Part shown: piece by piece, positions 44,377 to 52,500 of the stretch | How the letters are laid out: each line of letters begins with the position of its first letter | Position numbering within the stretch: position 1 is the stretch's first letter | NCBI GenBank assembly: GCA_942493125.1 | Contig: OW818667.1 | Location: 806,001-870,000, forward strand | Length of the DNA: 64,000 bases | From: Fusibacter_C sp942493125 | GTDB taxonomy: Bacteria > Bacillota > Clostridia > Peptostreptococcales > Acidaminobacteraceae | Reading direction: 5' to 3' | Translations under genes and position numbers: made by a program | The notes under the pieces: model-generated | The model's database searches: none | What the model was told of the DNA's origin: nothing | The model's input: only the letters and a program-made list of their open reading frames with translations

Positions 44377-46083
44377 ATGGCGCTTAATCAATTTAAATCA
44401 TGGAAGCTTTTATATGAAGATCATGACCTCTGCTTTTCAAAAGCGGTTAACAAAAACGACGCTTCAAATGTATTTTTTATTACTTTTTTCGATCCAGATA
44501 AAATGTCAGTTGCGACAAAGCATCTATTGGAAGACCATTTGCACAATTATATCTCATTAGTTGAAGAAGATGGAAAATTACATTTGATACTTAAAGCACA
44601 TGACGGTCGCGCCATTCATAAATTTATCAAAAACTCTAAACTTGACTATGACGATCGCGTACAAATCGTCTATGAATATTTCAAGCTTATTGAAAAATAT
44701 GATGCCTTCCCCGACCCAATAAAAGTACAACTTCTCGATGAAGAACAGCTCCTTATATCAGATGATGGTCTTGCATTTCGAGAACTCATAGATTATGCTC
44801 CAACGCAAGTCTATTCAAATAAAGATGTCTTTAAACAACTCGGTAAAACACTGGATCTTATACTTCAAGATGCTGAGGGTTATCATAGCCAATTTATAGA
44901 TAATTTAATATTGGGCAATCATAACTACGATTCTTTAAAAGCTGCTAAAAATCACTTCAAAGACGTGTTTATTTTTGAAAAACCGGACGCGCTTGAATCT
45001 ATCAGCTATGAATACACAATTGTCCTGAACGATTTAGAAGCTGGTCCACCAATCAAAGTCACTAAAGAGGTTCCAAAGAACAAAGAAATAGGACTTGCTA
45101 CACAGACTTCAACTTTTGAAAGCACTAACTTGCATCATGATGAGTTGAGCCGTGAGCTCGCTGACTTAATGGCAACCACTCAAATTCAACCAGAAATTAT
45201 TGATGAGCCATTAAATGCTGAGAGTGACTTAGTCGCAGCTGATGATGCTGTTGAAACAGATGATGCTATTGAAGCAGATGATGCTGTTGAAACAGATGAT
45301 GCTATTGAAGCAGATGATGCTATTGAAGCAGATGATGCTGTTGCTGTTGACACGATTGAAGCTGATGAAGCTGATGAAGTAGTTGAAGCTGTAGCTGCTG
45401 TTGATACAGTTGAAGCTGATACCTTAAAACCAGAAGTGAAATTGGATGCAAAAGCGTCTCTTATGGCAGAAATCGAAGCAGATTTGCTTCAATCAGTAAC
45501 GCCAACAGTTCCAAACGTCTCTAAAGATACAAAATCATTTAAGGCAATCTTCCAAGAAGACGACCAAATGCCGGAATCATTGCCAAAATCATCGAAGCAA
45601 CGCTTTCTCGAAGAGGATGACGCCTTATTTGTCGATGATGTTTCAGAAATGTTTGATGAGGATGTTTCCGATGACCATACACCACATAATCGCATTCAGA
45701 TTAAATGGGTATTAATCGGTGTTGCGATTCTACTGATCCTCGTACTCGGTATATGGGGTATCAAATCCCTATTCAATTCGAAGCCAGTTGCTGCAGAGTT
45801 TGAAATAGAACCGCTACATGACAACCGCATCGCATTTATGAACACGTCAACTGGCGGCAAACAAATCACAGCATATTCTTGGGAAATTTACTATGCAGAC
45901 ACGCTTGTTCAAAAATTCGAGGATGAGAACTTGTTTCCTGTTTTTGATACAGAAGGCACCTATAAGATCGTCATGAAAGTTCAAGATAAGAAAGGCAACT
46001 GGAGTGAACCATTTACTCAAGAATACACCTTTGAATTGACAGAAGAAACATTGCAACCAACAGAACCAACAGAAACACCATGA
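44377..46083 (+). CDS. Membrane protein with kinase-like N-terminal domain, acidic repeats and extracellular PKD domain
   Basis: 568 residues from the ATG set by GGAGGG. Residues about 1-170 resemble a degenerate protein kinase (pseudokinase) like EssB/YukC: a strand pair FFITFF, a helix KLDYDDRVQIVYEYFKLIE and a catalytic-loop-like PIKVQLLDEEQLLISDDG. The expected catalytic lysine and HRD/DFG residues are absent. Residues about 285-345 are a low-complexity acidic region of hexapeptide repeats (DDAVET/DDAIEA). A transmembrane helix (WVLIGVAILLILVLGIW, about 441-457) is followed by an extracellular PKD-like domain (about 465-555, AYSWEIYYAD, GTYKIVMKVQDKKG). Family not recognised. It precedes the TtcA-like gene by 20 bases. 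Confidence 0.7.
   Translation: MALNQFKSWKLLYEDHDLCFSKAVNKNDASNVFFITFFDPDKMSVATKHLLEDHLHNYISLVEEDGKLHLILKAHDGRAIHKFIKNSKLDYDDRVQIVYEYFKLIEKYDAFPDPIKVQLLDEEQLLISDDGLAFRELIDYAPTQVYSNKDVFKQLGKTLDLILQDAEGYHSQFIDNLILGNHNYDSLKAAKNHFKDVFIFEKPDALESISYEYTIVLNDLEAGPPIKVTKEVPKNKEIGLATQTSTFESTNLHHDELSRELADLMATTQIQPEIIDEPLNAESDLVAADDAVETDDAIEADDAVETDDAIEADDAIEADDAVAVDTIEADEADEVVEAVAAVDTVEADTLKPEVKLDAKASLMAEIEADLLQSVTPTVPNVSKDTKSFKAIFQEDDQMPESLPKSSKQRFLEEDDALFVDDVSEMFDEDVSDDHTPHNRIQIKWVLIGVAILLILVLGIWGIKSLFNSKPVAAEFEIEPLHDNRIAFMNTSTGGKQITAYSWEIYYADTLVQKFEDENLFPVFDTEGTYKIVMKVQDKKGNWSEPFTQEYTFELTEETLQPTEPTETP
45241..45348 (+). repeat. 18-bp tandem repeat coding for an acidic hexapeptide
   Basis: Five full 18-bp units (45241-45330) plus a partial one. 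They alternate between two near-identical versions beginning GATGATGCTGTTGAA and GATGATGCTATTGAA. The units encode DDAVET and DDAIEA and stay in frame, so copy number could change without frameshift. Confidence 0.9.
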
Positions 46084-46103
46084 TTGATGAGGCAGTATAA
46101 CTT

Positions 46104-46817
46104 ATGAATAATCTATTAGGTCGCTTAAGAAAAACCATCCAAGACGAAACGATGATACAACCGAATGATCGTGTTGTTGTCGGGCTCTCAGGTGGAAAAG
46201 ACAGCATGGCGCTTTTATATCTACTTAACCAATATAACAAATTCTCCCCTACACCATTCCATCTTGAAGCCATGACCATCGATCTCGGTTTTGACAATTT
46301 CGATCTCGATGAAGCACACCGATTTTGTGACACGATCCAAGTGCCATATAGCGTCATCAAAACAGACATCGCAAAGATTGTATTCGATATCCGAGAAGAA
46401 AAAAATCCGTGCGCCTTATGTGCAAATATGAGGCGAGGGGCACTGGCAAATGCTATGAAAGACAAAAAATTAAAGGTGCTCGCGCTTGGCCACCATGCAG
46501 ATGATGCGCTGTCCACCTTATTCTTAAATATGCTTTATGCAGGTAAACTCAATACGATGGAATATAAATCCTATCTATCAAGAAGTGAAATCACTGTGAT
46601 ACGACCGCTTCTAGATACTGCTGAAGCTGATATCAAGCATTTTATTAAAACGCAGTCTATTCCAGTCTTAAAAAGTCCATGTCCAATGGATCGTCACACA
46701 AAACGCGAAGATGTCAGCCTTATGTTAAAAGACCTCTATAAAACCATCCCAAACAGCAGAAAAAACATGTTGACCGCCATGCGCAACAGCGAACAATGTA
46801 ATTTATTTCAAAAATGA
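46104..46817 (+). CDS. TtcA-like ATP-pyrophosphatase (tRNA thiolation family)
   Basis: 237 residues with the PP-loop GLSGGKDSMALL at about 29-40, as in TilS/TtcA/MnmA enzymes that activate tRNA bases with ATP. A CxxC (CALCANMRRG) at about 98-101 and a third cysteine in SPCPMD near 193 match TtcA, which makes 2-thiocytidine-32 with a [4Fe-4S] cluster. It is shorter than E. coli TtcA, and the clostridial TtcA-like group is not fully characterised. The ribosome site GAGGC is distant (11 bases). Probably co-transcribed with the preceding membrane protein gene. Confidence 0.82.
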   Translation: MNNLLGRLRKTIQDETMIQPNDRVVVGLSGGKDSMALLYLLNQYNKFSPTPFHLEAMTIDLGFDNFDLDEAHRFCDTIQVPYSVIKTDIAKIVFDIREEKNPCALCANMRRGALANAMKDKKLKVLALGHHADDALSTLFLNMLYAGKLNTMEYKSYLSRSEITVIRPLLDTAEADIKHFIKTQSIPVLKSPCPMDRHTKREDVSLMLKDLYKTIPNSRKNMLTAMRNSEQCNLFQK

Positions 46818-46855
46818 TAAAGAGCCTCTCTGATTTTCTTATGAGAGGCTCTTTA
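46818..46855 (+). terminator. Probable terminator after the TtcA-like gene
   Basis: A 13-bp perfect stem, TAAAGAGCCTCTC (46818-46830) with GAGAGGCTCTTTA (46843-46855). It starts at the stop codon; the T-run is short. Confidence 0.65.
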
Positions 46856-46860
46856 AATAT

Positions 46861-47240
46861 TCGATTCAATTGATATATCTAACAATTCTGGTGGACTCAC
46901 CCTTTCGTCGAGTTAATTGCACTCTGTTTTATTTTAACAACCAGTTCCATAACTTCACTTAGGTGGTGTCCATTATCTGCTTCCAAACATGTGATCCATA
47001 TTAATAATTTAGGAAATCTTTGTGATTTCATACATGGTCAGTCATGAAGCAGTTTACATAATTTCGTTTCCGTTCCTTTGTTGCTTATAACTTTGCTTCG
47101 AATTACAAATTAGGTTTTTGGCGGTCTCACTCCTTTTTGTGTTGCCATTGAATGGTTGCCGTTCCTACATCCTATATTCAATTCCGAACTGGTTTGTTAC
47201 TATTAGTATAGCATAAAACAAAAAAAAGGGAAGCCTTATT
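46861..47240. other. 380-bp intergenic region without a recognised gene
   Basis: No long open frame or known RNA was recognised. On the minus strand there is a -10-like TATACT at 47207-47212 with a poor -35, and a 44-codon frame (46897-47031, starting MKSQRFPKLL) that lacks a ribosome site. Small hairpins such as GGTG-AGTC-CACC are present. It could be a decayed gene, an unrecognised RNA, or the 3' untranslated region of the operon 54433-47241, which has no clear terminator. Confidence 0.5.
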
Positions 47241-48308
47241 TTACGATTTAGACATATTTTTGTTCGTTAATTCGTGCACAATGTTTACATAATCATTTAT
47301 TCGCTTATCCAAGTTTTCTACCTGCAAAATGTCCCCTGGGTCGTTTGCAATTGCCATAGAAACAAACTTTGGCGGTAGACGAAACCCCTTATTGATGTGC
47401 AACGCCCCTATCAGTTGACCTGATACAGAATCATTTCCAGAGTTTCCAGAAACAACTATACCTAATATATATTTATCTTGAAAAGAAATCTTTCGATATA
47501 GTGCCGTCAAGCGATTAATGACCGCCATCAGTTTTGCCGAAATAGCGTCATTGTAGTTTGGACAGATCCAAACGACGATATCCGCCTGTTCAATCATCGG
47601 AAAGAGAGACTCTACAACAAAGCCACCATAAAAGCAGCTTTTTTCAAGAGAATAGTAAGAACACGTCTCAAAGCTACACCCATAACAATCTGTAATTTTG
47701 CCTTCTTCTACATGAAGCTCATCGATGATGAGCGTTTCATTATTATTTGTAATCAATCTCTCTTTGATCAAATCCCAAAGCATTAGCGTGTTGGAAATCC
47801 CCTTATGCCCAGCATGAAGTACAAGGATTTTCAAACTATCCTTTGCTAGAAATGAATAGGCGCCCAATCGCTCTATTAATTTGGCAATCTGTATTTTCTC
47901 TATGGCCTCAAGGGGTTCATCGATCACTTTAGCCCACGTCTTGAAGTTTTGGTGGTCTTTGACGCGCTCAACTAAGGGGTGGCCAATAAACTCACATCCC
48001 ATTTGATTGGCGACAAAGATGAATTTTTTAGCATAGGACTTTGTGTAACATTCATCACCAGAAACGACGATTAATGCGGCAATAGCATTAGTGAACTGCG
48101 TTTCATCGCCTTGTTTGAACAAAGTCATTTGGTCTCTCAAGTAGGCATTCGCTGCGTCATTTTCACCGATCACATCGAGCTCGATGATAAACAGTTTCTT
48201 AGAATATCCATTGATAACGACATTTTCCACTTTCAGTGCTTCTCCTTCACAGTATGCGTTCAAATCAAAATCATCACTCGTGAAGTTTATGCATTCAATT
48301 CTTTCCAT
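47241..48308 (-). CDS. Flavodoxin-fold NAD(P)H:FMN reductase-like protein with extra N-terminal domain
   Basis: 355 residues. Residues about 158-350 are a flavodoxin-like FMN reductase fold: first strand and loop KILVLHAGHKGISNTLML, a cysteine cluster DCYGCSFETCSYYSLEKSC at about 206-224, the FMN-binding WICPNYNDAISAKL and IVVSGNSGNDSV. Residues 1-155 form a second domain with another Rossmann-like pattern (AALIVVSGDECY), possibly a degenerate duplicate. The ATG lies inside the end of the upstream dehydrogenase-like gene (22-base overlap), with GGAGG before it. Third gene of the operon; the electron acceptor is unknown. Confidence 0.7.
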   Translation of the reverse strand: MERIECINFTSDDFDLNAYCEGEALKVENVVINGYSKKLFIIELDVIGENDAANAYLRDQMTLFKQGDETQFTNAIAALIVVSGDECYTKSYAKKFIFVANQMGCEFIGHPLVERVKDHQNFKTWAKVIDEPLEAIEKIQIAKLIERLGAYSFLAKDSLKILVLHAGHKGISNTLMLWDLIKERLITNNNETLIIDELHVEEGKITDCYGCSFETCSYYSLEKSCFYGGFVVESLFPMIEQADIVVWICPNYNDAISAKLMAVINRLTALYRKISFQDKYILGIVVSGNSGNDSVSGQLIGALHINKGFRLPPKFVSMAIANDPGDILQVENLDKRINDYVNIVHELTNKNMSKS

Positions 48309-49522
48309 GTATCCTCCAACCGCTTATAAGTTGTTTCAAGTCGCATCATCAGGGCGTTTGAAACGGTCAATCGCTCAATATCAACCCCATAACTTTTCTG
48401 CCTGTTACGACTCCCCCAATACACGCCGCGTAAAAAATTAGCACTATAATGATCTTTACCAGCTAACCGATTGACTATAGAAATAGCACCAGATGACATG
48501 GCCGGTGCAACAAATGGCTTGTAGCCTAATGCGCGCATCTCCAAATTCGCTTCAACAACGCATTTCGTCAAACGTATAGAATCGTCTTGATCCTCAGACA
48601 ATATATCGTCTGCCACAACTAGCGCCTCTCCATGTGGTCCAAACACGCGTCCTGTTTCTGCATAGTTCAAAGACAATTTATTGCTATAATATTGTGCACG
48701 TCCATCCATGACGCCAAGTCCAAATCCGATAACTTGTTCCGGCAATAAACCCATGTAATCCATCATTCCAGTTGTTTCATTGCGATTTGAACTTTCGAAA
48801 ACCTGCTTACATAACAAATCCACTGGATCAGATACCACAGCAAAAATCCCTTTAAATTGCGCATTGCGAGCCTGCTGTGCATAATGTGCAATCAACTTTG
48901 AATTCTCTTCGAATTGAATCATTCGAACATCTTTACCCTCTTCCCCTACTTTCGGCACCCCTTTAGAAGCACAGAAAACAAACATATCACCAGAAAAAAG
49001 TGACTCACTGCCAATGGCCATAATATTCAGTTTCGGGTTGATGGCGATTTGGTTTAGCTCCATCTCACAGCGGCTTTTTTGTGCTTCACTGATATCGTAA
49101 ATACCCAAGGATTCTATGACGTCGCCACCCAAGAGTTTTAGTCCGATCGAGAGCATGCTTCCAACATCGCCAAGACCCAATAAGGTTAATTTTTTTTTCT
49201 TTTGGAAGTTGGCTTCTGAATCCTCTAAATAGGTAATCACCCGATCGAGGTCATCAGTGCCGAAAACGTGCTCGAAGTAACTCAAGTTAATTGCTGGGAT
49301 TGATTCGCTTGAAATGTTATAAATCTCTGCTAACGATTCGTAATCTCCATTAAAAGCCGCCTCTTTTGAAATATAGGCCATTAATTTTGTCGAACCCACT
49401 GGTGCTCTAAAGAGATAAACCAGTGAATCATTTTTTAGTGCATCGCTTTGCGCCTCAGTCGCCCCTAAACGCGTCAGATCTTCAAAAGCGATAAATGTCA
49501 AACCCTTGTATTCATACGTCAT
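48287..49522 (-). CDS. Lactate/malate dehydrogenase-superfamily protein with N-terminal extension
   Basis: 411 residues, longer than ordinary LDH or MDH (about 310-330). The first 110 residues are a separate domain. The Rossmann core begins LTLLGLGDVGSMLSIGLKLLG at about 113. Matches to LDH/MDH continue: VVSDPVDLLCKQV in place of TNPVDV, VIGFGLGVMDGRAQ in place of the GTVLDSARF segment (catalytic Asp and Arg), and FGPHGEALVV in place of GEHGDS (catalytic His). The key acid-base residues therefore seem kept, so a 2-hydroxyacid oxidation is plausible, but the substrate is not evident. It follows the giant gene by 9 bases. Confidence 0.75.
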   Translation of the reverse strand: MTYEYKGLTFIAFEDLTRLGATEAQSDALKNDSLVYLFRAPVGSTKLMAYISKEAAFNGDYESLAEIYNISSESIPAINLSYFEHVFGTDDLDRVITYLEDSEANFQKKKKLTLLGLGDVGSMLSIGLKLLGGDVIESLGIYDISEAQKSRCEMELNQIAINPKLNIMAIGSESLFSGDMFVFCASKGVPKVGEEGKDVRMIQFEENSKLIAHYAQQARNAQFKGIFAVVSDPVDLLCKQVFESSNRNETTGMMDYMGLLPEQVIGFGLGVMDGRAQYYSNKLSLNYAETGRVFGPHGEALVVADDILSEDQDDSIRLTKCVVEANLEMRALGYKPFVAPAMSSGAISIVNRLAGKDHYSANFLRGVYWGSRNRQKSYGVDIERLTVSNALMMRLETTYKRLEDTWKELNA

Positions 49523-49531
49523 GTCTGTCTC

Positions 49532-52500
49532 CTATCCGATGTAAAATGATTTCAATTTTCTAAGCTGTTCGAGATCGTCCTTGATATACTCTGAAGGTTT
49601 GACATTGTCAGAATAGAAAATATTCTTACCTTTATCTGGGTATCTTGGCGTATTCAAAACCTCACCCAAACGATCGATGGTCAATAGTCGGTCGTTTTGC
49701 TTTTCATAGGCGATCTCAACAGCTGCCATGATATCGATGGCATTGATAAGCGCCGTTTCAGATAAATTGTAAATCGATTCTTTTGATGCATCCACGACAT
49801 ATGAAACGGGTGAATATGGCAAAATCAAATTTACAGAATTGATCAAATTGCTATCGGGAATGCTGCCTCTCCAGACGGCATCGCCGTCAATAAATGGATA
49901 CAACTTGCTCTCATAGAACCACACTTTAATCTTTGGAATGAAATAAGCGGAATCGACCTTGATATTCATAGACTCTGCAACTTCTTTGCCAGTACCTGAC
50001 ATGATACCAACGATGAACTTTTGGATTTCTACGTCATATTTTTTGAAATAGGGTTCCAATGCTTTTACGCGATAGCCTTTATTGAGTAGGTCATCCACTA
50101 GGATCACAGGTCTATCAAACGATTTGAGCATCTTAATTTGGTTTTCAACGTCGAGATAGAAAGGATATTCCTTAATTTGATGCGATAACAAATCCGTTGA
50201 AAAATACTTTTCTGCATGTAAAGTCTTAGTCACTGTATTTGGCAATAACCAGCGTTTAAAGACGGCTCCAAATGGCACGCACATTGATTTTCCCACTTTC
50301 TTTGGCACAAGTGGTTGTGAAGGCATATGATTTTCTTCACAGACCTTCTTAATCAAATTTTCGTAGATCATCACCCTGTCGAAATTCAGTACCAAATTGC
50401 CTGGATAAAGTTCTGTCAGTGAACGCTGTAAACGGGTTCTAGATTTCGCCATGGCAGTTACCACTTCAGGCAAATATCTGTAAGGCTCTTTAAACATGAC
50501 ATCGATATCGAGATTTAATGTACATGGCGCAGACATATTGACGACATAAACGCTTTCGTTCGTCTTTGCCGATGATATATTTTGAAACCCTTGATCTGCA
50601 AGCACTTCGATGAGATCCTTACCGATTTGATTCTTGATGCCTTCTTTAAAAACGCAATAAGTGTAGTCTCTTGAAAGTGCATGTGCCAGCGATTCGGTCA
50701 ACATGATCTGGTCGACATTTTTTACATCTGTAACTTTTCTCTTAATGATGCTGTCTATGACCAAAATACGTCCAATTGAGTGTGTTCTAATGTACTTGAT
50801 AATGCTTTCATCCTCAAACTCACGATGAATGTCTGTTGCTCTTAGCCAATGAGAAAATGAAACCGATACGATTTCACAATTTTGTTCCAAGCTTCTGAGC
50901 ACGTAGACTTTAGCGCTTGGGTGATCGCTAAATTGCTGTATTCGAGCCGTAACTTCTGTGGTGTCGCCACCGATTAAAGCTAAGATTTCTGTCATAAGCC
51001 CTTTATTGATCACATCGTGAATCTCAAAATAAATCGATTTGGTCATCATCATGCGCTTGTACATTGGCTCTCTTTGATACAAACCCTTTTCATAGATATA
51101 ATTTTGAGCCAGAGGATCAATCAACGTCGAAATATCGCGTTTTTCATCTATTGAATCCCTTATGAGCGTCGAACTGATGTGTTCATAGTCCTTAGGCAGT
51201 GTAAACCGCACAGAATCAGGGTGTAATTTTGCAAATTTTTCATTGAGTGCCTCAGTATCATTTTCTGTCGTATGGGTATCGAACCGTTCATAAACAATAT
51301 GCGGAATCTCATTGATCATGCTCGGTTTCTCTGAATTGTATGCCGATGCATTTAATACGACATCACTGCCCACGACAATATAGACCTCTGAATCCGGAAA
51401 TAGATCCTTAAGCACTTTCAGGTCTTTGTCATTTGCGATATTGATCGATATATCTCTAGGAAATTGGTAGATATCTATGTCGCTTGCAATTGATTTTTTA
51501 ATGATATTGCGCCTAATCAAATTCGGTTGCGTGCGTTTGGACCATGAAAACTCATCTACATACAAAAGAACTTCAAACCCTTGATTCTTTATATCATTTG
51601 CAATCTGCTTATGACTCAACGTAAAAGGGTCAAATGCACCAGGGAAAAAAGCGATGCGCTTATTTGGTGGTGGATAGATTGGTCCTACCATGTGGTTGTA
51701 TTCTGAAATGAAATTGTTGATGTATTTCAGCGAAGCTGTGTTGTTATAAAAGATCAGTTCATCAGCTTCATCCGTATTTGTCATTAAAGACATGACTTTT
51801 TTAATTGTCGTCCGGTAAAGATATTCTTTCTTTTTAAGACTCAGTGCTGGATCAGAAAGCACATCCTTCGCAATGACGGAAAATGCCATTTGATTGACAT
51901 AGCTTGATCCGTGTACAAAACCGCAGAAGAGCACACCAAATAATCTTAGAACCCGGTTGATATGCGATTCGGTCGTATCCTTAAACGCATAGCGATAATC
52001 CGCATATTGCGTGATTGCATAACCAATCGTTTTTTCAATTAGTGCAATAAGTTTTGAGTTGTTTGTGCTCATCTTTCGTTCAAAACTCTCTATGATTTCG
52101 TCGAGTTCCTTCGGCTTGACTTGAAGGATGATTTTCCCTAAGTACGGTGGTATGTACTTGGTAAATTCATAACTTTCCATCTCAAGTGCTCTTATAAGTT
52201 CAACAGCTATGTCATTCTTTTGTTCAAAGCTTAGATGTGGCACAAGCTGAAGCAGCATACGTCCCGCCGTATTTCTAACGGATTCGAGGGCACTGACTTT
52301 AAGTAGATTACATAAGTGCATGGCCATATAAAAACAATTTTCATAATCATAGAGTAACGTGTTACGCATGAGCAGTTCAATTTGAAATCGTTTTGCCACA
52401 TCTAGAGTTGCGGATTTCAAATTACTTAAAAAAATGTTGCTGGTGAACTGGAGATCGTCCTGGCAGATGATTCTAAATTTCTCAATGTGCTGTGGTTCAC

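Noticed and set aside
45241..45348. Regular repeats as a possible CRISPR array
   Set aside because: The 18-bp units are contiguous without spacers, stay in frame and code for an acidic linker.
46013..46516. 167-codon minus-strand frame opposite the TtcA-like gene
   Set aside because: It covers the PP-loop and cysteine motifs of the real gene on the other strand, and has no promoter or ribosome site.
46897..47031. 44-codon frame in the intergenic gap as a real gene
   Set aside because: It has no ribosome site, no initiation context and no recognised family; kept only as part of the unexplained region.
46861..47240. RNase P, tmRNA, SRP or 6S RNA in the gap
   Set aside because: None of the conserved sequence blocks of these RNAs was recognised on either strand.
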